10,870 nucleotides of DNA, from positions 1 to 10,870 of the forward strand of contig JAFZRD010000109.1 of the NCBI GenBank assembly GCA_017620055.1, given 5' to 3'. The notes under the pieces were generated by a model. The model was not told where the DNA came from and ran no database searches. It saw only the letters and a program-made list of their open reading frames with translations. Position numbers and translations under genes: made by a program. The stretch is from Lachnospiraceae bacterium (GTDB taxonomy: Bacteria > Bacillota_A > Clostridia > Lachnospirales > Lachnospiraceae). Below, in pieces: positions 1 through 7,169 of this stretch (the first letter of the stretch is position 1; every line of letters begins with the position of its first letter).

Positions 1-700
1 CCAGTCCGTCACCGATCGTCAGTATCGTGTACTTTGATATGGCTGCGTTAAAATCGAGCCCCTGACGAAGCATTCCCATCGCAATGCCGCCGATGATGTT
101 TACGAACGTTATGATAAGACCGGCGGTCGCATCTCCCTTTACGTACTTGACCGCACCATCCATGGATCCGAAGAAGCTTGACTCCTCCTGGATCTTGGCA
201 CGTGCTGCTTTTGCTTCCTCGTCGGTTATCGCTCCTGTGTTAAGGTCGGCATCGATCGCCATCTGTTTACCGGGCATCGCATCGAGCGTAAATCTGGCGG
301 TAACTTCGGCAACTCTCTCCGAACCTTTGTTGATGACCATGAACTGTATGATTATCAGGATGATGAACACGATGGTTCCCATTATGAGGTCACCGCCGCC
401 CACGAACTGTCCGAACGTCTCTACGACGTTTCCGGGAGAACCGGTCGACAGTATCAGTCTTGTGGACGATACGTTCAGTGATATCCTGAATATCGTCGTG
501 AACAGCAAAAGAGTCGGGAAGAATGACATATCCAGAACTTCTTTTGCGAACATCGTATTAAAGAGGACCGCGAACGCGACCGCGATATTGATCGCGAGTG
601 CCACGTCGAGGAGCCCTGAGGGGATGGGAACGATGAGGAAAATGAACGCGCTGAGAAGATACAGTGCCACGCCTATGTCGGGTACAGCAAATTTCTTCAT
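1..700 (-). CDS. flhA: FlhA, flagellar type III export gate protein (3' part cut by window edge)
   Basis: FlhA is the large membrane protein of the flagellar export gate. It forms a ring that docks substrate-chaperone complexes and couples export to the proton motive force. Translating the minus strand from the ATG at 700 gives 233 uninterrupted residues starting MKKFAVPDIGVALYLL. The usual FlhA landmarks appear in order: hydrophobic N-terminal helices, the FRISLNVSSTRLIL segment, an FGQFVGGGDLIMG segment, and the FHIPEP-family stretch VTARFTLDAMPGKQMAIDAD, followed by the start of the next membrane region. The family is usually near 690 residues, so about two thirds lies beyond the left edge. 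The start is fixed by an unusually strong Shine-Dalgarno, GGAGGAGGTGA, nine bases upstream. It follows flhB after a 166-base spacer. Identity is certain; only the 3' end is missing. Confidence 0.97.
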   Translation of the reverse strand, partial: MKKFAVPDIGVALYLLSAFIFLIVPIPSGLLDVALAINIAVAFAVLFNTMFAKEVLDMSFFPTLLLFTTIFRISLNVSSTRLILSTGSPGNVVETFGQFVGGGDLIMGTIVFIILIIIQFMVINKGSERVAEVTARFTLDAMPGKQMAIDADLNTGAITDEEAKAARAKIQEESSFFGSMDGAVKYVKGDATAGLIITFVNIIGGIAMGMLRQGLDFNAAISKYTILTIGDGL

Positions 701-759
701 ATGCGCTTGTCACCTCCTCCCCTGCGATTTTCTTTTCTTCCAGCTCGGTTGGATGTACG

Positions 760-848
760 AATTTCTCAGTTCGCCACCCGTGACGCGTTTACTCTTTGGA
801 CTCCCTGGTAGGAATCGAGAAGCCGCACGGGATGACTCATGAGAAATT
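760..848 (-). other. Nested inverted repeats (possible RNA element) in the flhB-flhA spacer
   Basis: The 166-base spacer between flhB and flhA (701-866) holds three nested complementary arm pairs. The outer pair is a perfect 9-base repeat, AATTTCTCA at 760-768 with TGAGAAATT at 840-848. Inside it, CCCGTG at 777-782 pairs with CACGGG at 826-831. Innermost, on the transcribed strand, GATTCC (816-811) pairs with GGAGTC (804-799), including one G-U pair, around a six-base loop. No T-run follows, so it is not an intrinsic terminator. The arms are seen directly; that the RNA folds this way is inference. Confidence 0.4.
766..840 (-). CDS. Possible 24-residue small ORF between flhB and flhA (unrecognised)
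   Basis: An ATG at 840 opens a 24-codon frame beginning MSHPVRLLDSYQG and ending RVAN at a TGA (766-768). I do not recognise the product. It has no membrane segment and is rich in Arg, Val and Ser. Its support is weak: the nearest purine-rich stretch (GAGG) lies about 20 bases before the ATG, too far for a good Shine-Dalgarno. It exactly fills the loop of the outer 9-base inverted repeat: the last base of the 5' arm is the A of its ATG, and the 3' arm starts with its TGA. It may be chance inside a structured untranslated spacer. Confidence 0.15.
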   Translation of the reverse strand: MSHPVRLLDSYQGVQRVNASRVAN

Positions 849-866
849 GTCACCAACCTCGCTGAA

Positions 867-1994
867 TCAACCAGCCTGTCGTGCGTTGTAGATAACAGCG
901 AGGATCTCCGCGACGGTCTGATACAGCTCGGGCGGTATCGGGCTGCCGAGATCCACGTTATAGTAAAGCATTCTCGCGAGCGGCTTGTTCTCGACGATCT
1001 CTACGCCGGCTTCCGCTGCTCTCTCCTTGATACGCGCGGCGAGAAAATCCTCACCTTTCGCAACAACGTAAGGAGCGTCGAATACGTTCATGTCATATTT
1101 GATCGCAACCGCAAAATGCGTCGGGTTCGTGATGACGACATCCGCGCTCGGCACGGCCTGCATCATCCTTCTTCTTGACGCTTCCTGCATCCTCTGTTTC
1201 TGTTTGCCCTTGACCGCGGGATCTCCTTCCGCGTTCTTCCATTCGTCCTTGACTTCCTGCTTGGTCATCTTCATGTCTTCCGCGAACTTCCATTTCTGGT
1301 AGCCGTAGTCGGCAAATCCGATGACTATGTAGAGCGCGCTGATCTTGAGTCCGAGGTTTATGGAAATGTCACCGATGACTCCTATCGCACTGATCAGGTC
1401 CATGTCAAAGAGCGCGAACAGAACCGAGAACTCACCCTTTATGGTTGAGTATGCCATATATCCGAGAAGCAGAAGCTTGACAAGTGATTTTAGAAGCTCG
1501 ACGAGCTTCTCTTTCGAGAATATCCTCTTGAACCCGCTTATCGGATTGATCTTCGAAAATTTGGGACGGAGCGGCTTTGTGGTCGGCTGCCATTTGACCT
1601 GGAATATGTCCGCTACGACTGCGACAACGACCGCGGCGGCAAATACGGGTGCCACGATCAGCGCCATGTTCAGGATGTTGGAATTGAGAAGTCTTGTGAA
1701 ATCCTTGACCGAGATCTCTCCGCCGACCAGGGTCGTCATCTCTTTCATCCGCGTGTAGTTGGTGCGGAAACTGTTTATAAAGTTGTGGCCTATCGATCCC
1801 GCCCATATCTTGAGCACGATGAACAGAGCCAAAAGAGTGAGAGCCTGCCCGAGTTCCCGGCTCTTGGCAACCTGACCTTCCTTACGGGCATCCGAGAGTT
1901 TTTTCTCGGTAGCCGGTTCGGTCTTTTCGCCTCCGGGTCCTTCCTTGGCAAACAGCTGGAGATTCAATTTCAACAACACGGCATTGTCTATCAT
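867..1994 (-). CDS. flhB: FlhB, flagellar export gate and substrate-specificity switch
   Basis: FlhB sits in the inner-membrane export gate and switches secretion from rod and hook subunits to filament subunits after self-cleavage. The 375-residue length is normal. The N-terminal part has the family segment LQLFAKEGPGGEKTEPATEK, rich in charged residues, and ARKEGQVAKSREL. Hydrophobic segments follow near residues 50-67, 110-131, 171-187 and 210-228. The cytoplasmic domain carries the autocleavage motif NPTH at residues 290-293, with cleavage expected between N290 and P291, so the switch appears functional. The start is the ATG at 1994 with AAGGGG five bases upstream, 26 bases after the fliR stop. 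The stop is TGA. It is followed by the structured 166-base spacer before flhA. No anomaly is seen in the frame. Confidence 0.97.
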   Translation of the reverse strand: MIDNAVLLKLNLQLFAKEGPGGEKTEPATEKKLSDARKEGQVAKSRELGQALTLLALFIVLKIWAGSIGHNFINSFRTNYTRMKEMTTLVGGEISVKDFTRLLNSNILNMALIVAPVFAAAVVVAVVADIFQVKWQPTTKPLRPKFSKINPISGFKRIFSKEKLVELLKSLVKLLLLGYMAYSTIKGEFSVLFALFDMDLISAIGVIGDISINLGLKISALYIVIGFADYGYQKWKFAEDMKMTKQEVKDEWKNAEGDPAVKGKQKQRMQEASRRRMMQAVPSADVVITNPTHFAVAIKYDMNVFDAPYVVAKGEDFLAARIKERAAEAGVEIVENKPLARMLYYNVDLGSPIPPELYQTVAEILAVIYNARQAG

Positions 1995-2020
1995 GTTTTC
2001 CCCTTACCCCTACTTACAGC

Positions 2021-2803
2021 CTACTGCATACTCCTTACCATCGCCGTGACCATGATGCGCATCTCCTTGAAGATGAACTCCGATGCGCTCGGCAGCGTCC
2101 CTATCGTCAGGAACAATATCCCCAGTCCGACGATGATCTTGATCTGTATACCGACCGAGAACATATTGATCTGCGGTGCGGTCTTGGCGAGAACTCCGAG
2201 TACCGCGTTCAGTATCAGCATCGCTGCGACTATCGGAAGACACAGTCTGAACGAGATCGTCACGAAATCCGTCAGGAACTGTACCATCGTTGTCATTATC
2301 TTCTCCGACGAGAACTTCGCCCCTCCGATCGGGATCAGATTGAACGTCTCGATGATCGCCCGGAGAAAGTAATAATGCATGTTCGTAACGAGCATGATCA
2401 GCACCAGTATGTACTGGTAGAACGAACCCATGAAACCGGTTCCTTCCCTTGTCATCGGATCGAAGAGCTGCACCATCGACAGACCCACTTCCATATCCGC
2501 AACCTTACCCGCAAGGTGGACGATCGACATGCACATATTCGCGCCGAGTCCGATCAGCAGTCCGGTGATCGTTTCCTTCAGAACGATTATCGAATAACCG
2601 AGGACCGTGTTATAAGCCGGCACCTCATGATCGGGGATCGCGTGCACGAGAAGGATCGCAACGATGAACGAAAATCCCGCGCGCAGCCTTCTCGGCGTAT
2701 TCGTCATCGAGAAGAACGGTGCCACAAACACGAAGGCCGATATCCTTGCAAATATCAGCAGGAAGAATTCCAGATCTACAAAGGTAAATGTCTGATCAAG
2801 CAT
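2021..2803 (-). CDS. fliR: FliR, flagellar export gate subunit
   Basis: FliR is an integral membrane protein that completes the FliP-FliQ-FliR export gate, with one copy per gate in the known complexes. The 260-residue protein is the usual family length and strongly hydrophobic throughout. Recognisable family stretches are LEFFLLIFARISAFVFVAPFF near the N-terminus, the ITGLLIGLGANMCMSIVHLAG region near the centre, and LCLPIVAAMLILNAVLGVLAKTAPQ followed by MFSVGIQIKI near the end. The ATG at 2803 lies only three bases after the fliQ stop, and no Shine-Dalgarno can be seen in the end of fliQ. Translation therefore probably depends on ribosomes arriving from fliQ (inference). A 26-base gap with its own binding site separates it from flhB. 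Confidence 0.96.
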   Translation of the reverse strand: MLDQTFTFVDLEFFLLIFARISAFVFVAPFFSMTNTPRRLRAGFSFIVAILLVHAIPDHEVPAYNTVLGYSIIVLKETITGLLIGLGANMCMSIVHLAGKVADMEVGLSMVQLFDPMTREGTGFMGSFYQYILVLIMLVTNMHYYFLRAIIETFNLIPIGGAKFSSEKIMTTMVQFLTDFVTISFRLCLPIVAAMLILNAVLGVLAKTAPQINMFSVGIQIKIIVGLGILFLTIGTLPSASEFIFKEMRIMVTAMVRSMQ

Positions 2804-2806
2804 GTT

Positions 2807-3079
2807 TTATCTGATATACAGTGATAACCCGTTCCAAAGCTGTGTGGTGTACGCAACGACCTCACCGAGTATCCAGTGACCGAGGATCATGATCGCCGCG
2901 AATATGCCGATGACTTTCGGCACGAACGTAAGCGTCTGCTCCTGGATCGATGTAACCGTCTGGAAAATACTCACGGACAGACCGATGATCAGCGACACGA
3001 GAAGCATCGGCGCCGAGCATTTGATGATCGTGTACAATGCTGTACGGGTGATCGTCGTAACATTATCGATATCCATCAT
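2807..3079 (-). CDS. fliQ: FliQ, flagellar export gate subunit
   Basis: FliQ is a small two-helix membrane protein of the export gate. The protein starting MMDIDNVTTITRTALYTII has 90 residues, the usual family size, with two hydrophobic hairpin helices: one containing APMLLVSLIIGLSVSIFQ and one containing FAAIMILGHWILGEVV. The frame is open further upstream to an ATG at 3115, but that would add 12 residues rich in Arg and Gly, and their codons contain the Shine-Dalgarno GGGAGG. I therefore choose the ATG at 3079, nine bases after that site; the adjacent ATG at 3076 is also possible. It is separated from fliP by an unusually long structured spacer and is only three bases from fliR. Confidence 0.95.
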   Translation of the reverse strand: MMDIDNVTTITRTALYTIIKCSAPMLLVSLIIGLSVSIFQTVTSIQEQTLTFVPKVIGIFAAIMILGHWILGEVVAYTTQLWNGLSLYIR

Positions 3080-3088
3080 AATACTTAT

Positions 3089-3094
3089 CCTCCC
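3089..3094 (-). promoter_or_regulatory. Shine-Dalgarno that decides the fliQ start
   Basis: GGGAGG on the minus strand lies nine bases before the ATG at 3079. It falls inside the apparent 12-codon N-terminal extension of the longest open frame, which argues that the longer fliQ start at 3115 is not used. Confidence 0.8.
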
Positions 3095-3128
3095 TCTTTG
3101 CGCTCCTCGAAGCATTTACATATTTGCT

Positions 3129-3154
3129 CGAAAAGGCGCTTTCGCTTCTTTCCG
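3129..3154 (-). other. Hairpin H2 in the fliP-fliQ spacer
   Basis: On the transcribed strand CGGAAAG, a two-base AA bulge and GCG pair back through an AAAG loop with CGC and CTTTTCG. This gives ten base pairs, one of them G-U. It directly follows the larger hairpin H1 and shares one base with it. The four Ts are inside the 3' arm and no longer U-tract follows, so it does not look like a standard terminator. The pairing is read directly; folding and role are inference. Confidence 0.4.
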
Positions 3155-3202
3155 GACGTCACGTTACTAGACTCGAAAAAACCTCGTCAAGTAACAACGT
3201 CC
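3154..3202 (-). other. Long hairpin H1 in the fliP-fliQ spacer
   Basis: The transcribed strand reads GGACGT, t, GTTACT, t, GAC, a 13-base apical part, GAC's partner GTC, t, AGTAAC, gtg, ACGTCC. This gives 15 Watson-Crick pairs interrupted by a 1x3 internal loop and one mismatch. The apical part could add opposed GA/GA bases, a G-C pair and a G-U pair around a five-T loop. The element lies in a 166-base spacer within an otherwise compact operon. Terminator function is not supported, because a second hairpin rather than a U-run follows. Processing, stability or translational control are open possibilities. Confidence 0.45.
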
Positions 3203-3245
3203 TCCAAAACTTTTCTCCCAAACAGTAAATACTTCTTCGTCACCG

Positions 3246-4127
3246 CTAATAAAATGTCTTGACTAGGTTTCCGATGACGAGATTCCACCCGTCCGCGAGC
3301 ACGAACAGCAGTATCTTGAACGGCATCGAGATCGTCGTCGGCGGCAGCATCATCATACCCATCGACATCAGCGTCGACGCCACGACCATATCTATGACAA
3401 TGAACGGAATATATATCAAAAATCCTATGATGAACGCTCGTCTCAGTTCGCTGATGACAAAGGCGGGCACGAGTACACGTGTCGGGATGTCATCTATCGA
3501 CTCAACACTGTCGATCTTGGCGATATCCATGAAGAGGCGCACATCTTTTGTCTGTGTCTGCGGATACATGAACTCACGCAGCGGTGTGAGCGCGGTATCG
3601 ACGAACTCCTGCTGGGTCATCTCGCCGGCCTCGAACGGCTTGACCGCATTGTTGTTAATATCCGTGATAACCGGGTTCATAATAAAAAATGTCAGAAACA
3701 GGGTCAGTCCTACAAGCACCTGGTTCGGTGGTGCTGTCTGGGTACCGATGGCCGATCTGACAAAATGAAGTACAATGAGTATTCTCGTAAATGAGGTCAT
3801 CATTATTACGAGAAAAGGTGCCATTGCAACGAGGGTAAGTATGATGAGGATCCTGAGTGTCCCCGACAGATTACCCTGCTGGTCCGTATAGGTTATTGAA
3901 AGATTGTTGGATACGTTTAGCTCCCTTATGTCATCGGCCTCAGTCGCCGTTCCCGGTTGTCTTATAACGGTAGGTCGTGATGGCTCGACATCCCGTGTGA
4001 TCCCCAGGTCATTAACGTCGCTGGCGTATACTCTTGTGGGTGACATAAATAAAAATGTCATTAAATACGCAAGAAAGCAAAAGATCAAGACTGCTCTTCT
4101 GCCTCCAATGCTACCGCTATTTATCAT
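3246..4127 (-). CDS. fliP: FliP, flagellar export gate subunit with signal peptide
   Basis: FliP forms most of the core pore of the flagellar export gate. The 293-residue protein begins with a basic and hydrophobic signal peptide (residues 10-35, RRAVLIFCFLAYLMTFLF, probable cleavage after VYA), as many FliP proteins do. An extracytoplasmic stretch of about 55 residues follows, then hydrophobic helices near 91-110 and 138-153. The FliP family signature MTSFTRILIVLHFVRSAIGT is at 110-129, and another conserved block, PFIVIDMVVASTLMSMGMMM, is at 251-270. It is somewhat longer than typical because of the N-terminal extracytoplasmic part. The ATG at 4127 overlaps the last 11 bases of fliO, which suggests translational coupling. 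AAAGGCGG lies a few bases upstream inside fliO. Confidence 0.97.
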   Translation of the reverse strand: MINSGSIGGRRAVLIFCFLAYLMTFLFMSPTRVYASDVNDLGITRDVEPSRPTVIRQPGTATEADDIRELNVSNNLSITYTDQQGNLSGTLRILIILTLVAMAPFLVIMMTSFTRILIVLHFVRSAIGTQTAPPNQVLVGLTLFLTFFIMNPVITDINNNAVKPFEAGEMTQQEFVDTALTPLREFMYPQTQTKDVRLFMDIAKIDSVESIDDIPTRVLVPAFVISELRRAFIIGFLIYIPFIVIDMVVASTLMSMGMMMLPPTTISMPFKILLFVLADGWNLVIGNLVKTFY

Positions 4128-4500
4128 TATTTTTGCCGCCTTTTATCCGTTCCTTGGCTTTATCGAATATGGCTTTGAACATCTCGGATGACTGTATGCC
4201 GGTCTCTTCGGGTACCGGCTTGATATCATCTTCCGATAGTTCGCAGACCTTGGTGATACTGTCCTTGCCGATCCCGATGACAACATACTTCTCTCCGACT
4301 CTGACGATCTGAAGATATTTGCCGTTCGTGATCTTGAGTGTCTCGATCACCTCGAAGTTCCGGTTAACGCTGCGGATCTTCTGGTAATTCCCCACGAAGC
4401 GCGTGGTCAGATATGTCAGACCCAGCACCAGCAGGAATATCAAAATCACGGTCAGAAACTGCGTGAAGCTTTCTGCCCTGTCGGTGAGCGCAAGTATCAT
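4117..4500 (-). CDS. fliO: FliO, flagellar export gate assembly protein
   Basis: FliO is a small membrane protein that helps assemble or stabilise the FliP complex of the export gate and is poorly conserved between species. This 127-residue protein has one membrane segment at about residues 14-31 (QFLTVILIFLLVLGLTYL). A small cytoplasmic domain follows with the FliO-like strand pattern VIETLKITNGKYLQIVRVGEKYVVIGIG, and then a charged tail rich in Lys and Glu. Its position directly before fliP supports the call more than its sequence does. It starts with ATG at 4500, four bases after the cheY stop, preceded by a weak AGGT-type site, so coupling to cheY is likely. Its 3' end overlaps fliP by 11 bases. 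Confidence 0.9.
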   Translation of the reverse strand: MILALTDRAESFTQFLTVILIFLLVLGLTYLTTRFVGNYQKIRSVNRNFEVIETLKITNGKYLQIVRVGEKYVVIGIGKDSITKVCELSEDDIKPVPEETGIQSSEMFKAIFDKAKERIKGGKNNDK

Positions 4501-4504
4501 ATTA

Positions 4505-4867
4505 TCAACCTACGACTTTTTTAACGGCCTCAATAACCCTGTCAGCCTGGAAAGGCTTAACTATAAAGTCTTTTGCACCTGCCTGGATCGATTCAATAAC
4601 CATAGCCTGCTGACCCATAGCCGAGCACATGATAACAAGCGCGGAAGGATCGCTTTCCTTGATCTTTTTGAGTGCCTGGATACCATCCATCTCAGGCATC
4701 GTGATGTCCATCAGAACAAGGTCCGGCTTGAGTTCTGCATACTTCTCAACAGCCTTTGCACCGTTCTCTGCTTCGCCGGCTACGTTATAACCGTTCTTTG
4801 AGAGAATGTCCTTGATCATCATGCGCATGAATGCTGCATCATCACAGATAAGAATGTTTTTTGCCAT
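4505..4867 (-). CDS. cheY: CheY, chemotaxis response regulator
   Basis: CheY is a single-domain response regulator. When phosphorylated by the kinase CheA it binds the flagellar switch and changes rotation. The 120-residue protein has all the receiver-domain residues: acidic pair D9-D10, phosphoacceptor D54 in LVLMDITMPEMDG, switch Ser82, aromatic F101 and conserved K104 in VKPF. There is no output domain, which fits CheY. It lies between the switch gene fliY and the export gene fliO, a position known in Firmicute flagellar clusters. A clear GAGGAG site lies seven bases before the ATG at 4867, in a 21-base gap after fliY. The N-terminal FliM and FliY motifs in this window are its expected targets, and FliY is its likely phosphatase (family knowledge). 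Confidence 0.97.
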   Translation of the reverse strand: MAKNILICDDAAFMRMMIKDILSKNGYNVAGEAENGAKAVEKYAELKPDLVLMDITMPEMDGIQALKKIKESDPSALVIMCSAMGQQAMVIESIQAGAKDFIVKPFQADRVIEAVKKVVG

Positions 4868-4888
4868 CGTTTTTCTCCTCTATCTTGG

Positions 4889-6148
4889 TTAGTTGATGAT
4901 TTCGGTGACTCTGACACCGAAGTTCTCTTCTATGACCACTACTTCACCTTTTGCTACTAGCTTGCCGTTAACAAGCACATCTACCGGCTCGCCGGCAATC
5001 TTATCGAGCTCTATGATCGTACCGGGTGCAAAGTCTAGTATATCAGAAATTGCTTTACTTGTCCTACCTAATTCTACGGTGACCTCAAGCGGTACGTCTT
5101 TGATAAGAGCTATGTTCTCCTGGGTCTGCATTGCGCTTACATCCGTAGAGAACGGTGTGAAGCTCGCAGGCTGGATATTTATGTTCGGCATCGGCATGCC
5201 CATTTGCGGGGCCGCGCCCATCTGGGGCTGCATTCCCATTCCCGGCATACCCATCATCGGGGCTCCCATACCGAGGTCCATCGTGGGTGCTCCCATCGAA
5301 GGCGGCGGCATCTGAGGTGCTCCCATGCTCTGGCCGCTGCTCGGTGCTCCCATCGAAGGAGCTGCCATCTGCGGGGCAGCAGGTTCCGGTTCTGGCGGAG
5401 CTGCAGGTTCCTGACTGTCCATAAAGTAATCATAAAGATTCTTTGCAAAGTCAATAGGATACAACTGCATGATCTTGCTGTCAACCAGATCGCCGATCTG
5501 CATCTTGAACGTGATCCTGACGAAACGCCCGAGAAGGAATGAGGAAATGTCCTCCTGCTTCTCCATTCCGGCCACATCCACGAGGTTTGCCTCGGGAGGG
5601 CTGATATCGATCATGCGTCCGAGCATTGATGACAGTGACGTTGCCGAAGATCCCATCATCTGGTTCATCGCTTCGGAGATGGCCGACAGATGTATGTCTG
5701 TCAGTTCCGTTTCCTCGATATTGGTACCGTCACCACCCATCATCAGATCAGTAATGATCTTAACATCATGTTCCTTCAGTATCAAGATGTTGGTACCTTC
5801 AAGACCAACCGTGTATTTGATCTTGATGAACACACATGGTCTTTCGTACTCTTCGACTATCTTGTCCCATGTGGCCATATCAACAACCGGTGTTGTGATA
5901 TTGACCTTTCTGTTTACAAGGGAGTACAGCGTGGTGGCGCTTGTGCCCATGCTTATGTTGGCAACCTCGCCGATCGCATCCTTCTCGTCGTCGGTCAGTT
6001 CATCACCGCCGGCAGGTGCAGCTGATGTTGCAGGAGCTTCATCGGCAGGAGCCGCATCAGCGTCTGTGGAGGCGTCAGCGGCCGGTGCATCGGGTATTCC
6101 GCCGCTCAGCAGAGCATTTATTTCATCTTGTGATAACATTCCGTCCAT
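4889..6148 (-). CDS. fliY: FliY, flagellar switch protein with CheY-P phosphatase domain
   Basis: FliY replaces FliN in many Gram-positive bacteria. It forms part of the rotor switch and removes phosphate from CheY-P. The 419-residue protein has an N-terminal CheY-binding-like motif (LSQDEINALLSGG, residues 5-17) and an Ala/Asp/Pro-rich linker (about 18-48). Its CheC-like domain has both phosphatase motifs intact: D57/E61/N64 and S155/E159/N162. A Met/Pro/Gly/Ala-rich low-complexity linker (about 247-325) leads to a C-terminal FliN/SpoA domain (about 345-419) ending NFGVRVTEIIN. The ATG at 6148 lies three bases after the fliM stop. Its strong GGAGGAGG site is encoded by the last Glu codons of fliM, so the two switch genes are translationally tied. 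It may be annotated fliN elsewhere. Confidence 0.96.
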   Translation of the reverse strand: MDGMLSQDEINALLSGGIPDAPAADASTDADAAPADEAPATSAAPAGGDELTDDEKDAIGEVANISMGTSATTLYSLVNRKVNITTPVVDMATWDKIVEEYERPCVFIKIKYTVGLEGTNILILKEHDVKIITDLMMGGDGTNIEETELTDIHLSAISEAMNQMMGSSATSLSSMLGRMIDISPPEANLVDVAGMEKQEDISSFLLGRFVRITFKMQIGDLVDSKIMQLYPIDFAKNLYDYFMDSQEPAAPPEPEPAAPQMAAPSMGAPSSGQSMGAPQMPPPSMGAPTMDLGMGAPMMGMPGMGMQPQMGAAPQMGMPMPNINIQPASFTPFSTDVSAMQTQENIALIKDVPLEVTVELGRTSKAISDILDFAPGTIIELDKIAGEPVDVLVNGKLVAKGEVVVIEENFGVRVTEIIN

Positions 6149-6151
6149 ACT

Positions 6152-7135
6152 CTATTTCTCCTCCTCCCTTAGTATTTCCGTAACTCTCACCGCGTATCCG
6201 TCGCGGCTCGTTCCCGGCAGTGCCTTAAACTTCTGAAGGTTGCCGACGTATATATCGAGTTGTGAATCGACTTTGCTTCCCAGCTTGATTATATCCCCGA
6301 GCTGCAGGTTCACAAAATCGCTTACCGTGATCGTGCTCTTTCCGAGTACTGCCCTTATCGGCATCGAGATCTTCCTGATTATCGTCTCGATGTGTTCGCC
6401 GAATTCCTCTCCTCCGTTGTCCTTCATGTTGGCGAACCAGTACTTGGTATTCAGTTTATCCATGACCGACTCGAGTGTGAAATAGGGAAGACACACGTTC
6501 ATCAGTCCTTCGACATCACCGATCTTGACGTTTATCGTAATGATCGCGATCATTTCCGACGGTGCTATGATCTGTGCGAACTGCGGGTTCGTCTCCACCC
6601 TCTCGAGATACGGATTGATCTCGGTAACGTTCTTCCACGGCTCTCGCAGGAGCTGGACACACACCGTTATGATCTTGTCGATTATAGATCTCTCGATCTC
6701 TGAAAAATCCCTGGCCTTGTCTAGCGGATTACCCGCTCCGCCGAGCATTCTGTCGATTATCGCGTACCCGAGGTTCGCGGCGATCTCGAGAAGAATATTC
6801 CCTCCGAGCGGATCGAAATTCACGACTGCCAGCAATACCGGGTTGGCAAGTGCGGTTGAGAATTCCGAGAATGTACACGCTTCCGAGTTAACAACGCTTA
6901 CCTGGATGTTCTTGCGAAGGTATACCGGCAGGTTGGTCGAAAGGAGTCTCCCGTAGTGCTCGAATATGATCTCAAGTGTTCGAAGATGCTCTTTTGAAAA
7001 TTTGGCCGGGCGTCTGAAATCGTAGCTTTTCGCTGATCGCTCGTCAATGCTATTGATGTCTTCTGCGTCAAGTTCACCGGAGCTTAGGGCCTGAAGCAGA
7101 CTGTCAATCTCATTTTGCGAGAGAACTTCGCCCAT
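6152..7135 (-). CDS. fliM: FliM, flagellar motor switch protein
   Basis: FliM forms the middle of the rotor C-ring and is the primary binding site for CheY-P. The 327-residue length is typical. The N-terminus carries the CheY-binding motif LSQNEIDSLLQAL (residues 5-17), followed by a short linker. The FliM middle domain has its GGxG motif as MLGGAG at residues 130-135. The C-terminal SpoA/FliN-like domain (about 255-325) contains TITVSDFVNLQLGDIIKL and ends YAVRVTEIL. The ATG at 7135 has a GAGGTGA site six bases upstream in the 34-base gap after fliL. The last codons (REEEK) double as the Shine-Dalgarno of fliY. No defect is seen. Confidence 0.97.
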   Translation of the reverse strand: MGEVLSQNEIDSLLQALSSGELDAEDINSIDERSAKSYDFRRPAKFSKEHLRTLEIIFEHYGRLLSTNLPVYLRKNIQVSVVNSEACTFSEFSTALANPVLLAVVNFDPLGGNILLEIAANLGYAIIDRMLGGAGNPLDKARDFSEIERSIIDKIITVCVQLLREPWKNVTEINPYLERVETNPQFAQIIAPSEMIAIITINVKIGDVEGLMNVCLPYFTLESVMDKLNTKYWFANMKDNGGEEFGEHIETIIRKISMPIRAVLGKSTITVSDFVNLQLGDIIKLGSKVDSQLDIYVGNLQKFKALPGTSRDGYAVRVTEILREEEK

Positions 7136-7169
7136 CTAAGCTCACCTCGTTTCCGATTTATGAAAAATC

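Noticed and set aside
84..842. Open frame of 252 codons on the plus strand.
   Set aside because: It is antisense to flhA and its upstream spacer, which read cleanly on the minus strand as FlhA with conserved motifs.
1345..1758. Plus-strand frame of 137 codons, one of several antisense frames across the cluster.
   Set aside because: It mirrors the hydrophobic part of flhB and has no recognisable domain of its own.
2807..3115. Longer fliQ starting at the ATG at 3115.
   Set aside because: The extra 12 codons contain the Shine-Dalgarno for the ATG at 3079, and the shorter protein has the normal FliQ length.
3162..3190. TTGACG as a -35 element in the fliP-fliQ spacer.
   Set aside because: No acceptable -10 hexamer occurs 16-18 bases downstream; the best, TAACGT, matches only three of six bases.
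3189..3245. An 18-codon GTG frame starting two bases after the fliP stop (MTKKYLLF...).
   Set aside because: It has no Shine-Dalgarno and resembles no protein I recognise; too short to call from sequence alone.
5469..6236. Open frame of 255 codons on the plus strand, Ser/Ala-rich.
   Set aside because: It lies opposite fliY and the fliM end; the low-complexity product is the reverse reading of conserved FliY domains.
7136..7169. Five-base inverted repeat GATTT/AAATC after the fliL stop.
   Set aside because: Too short and AT-rich to distinguish from chance.
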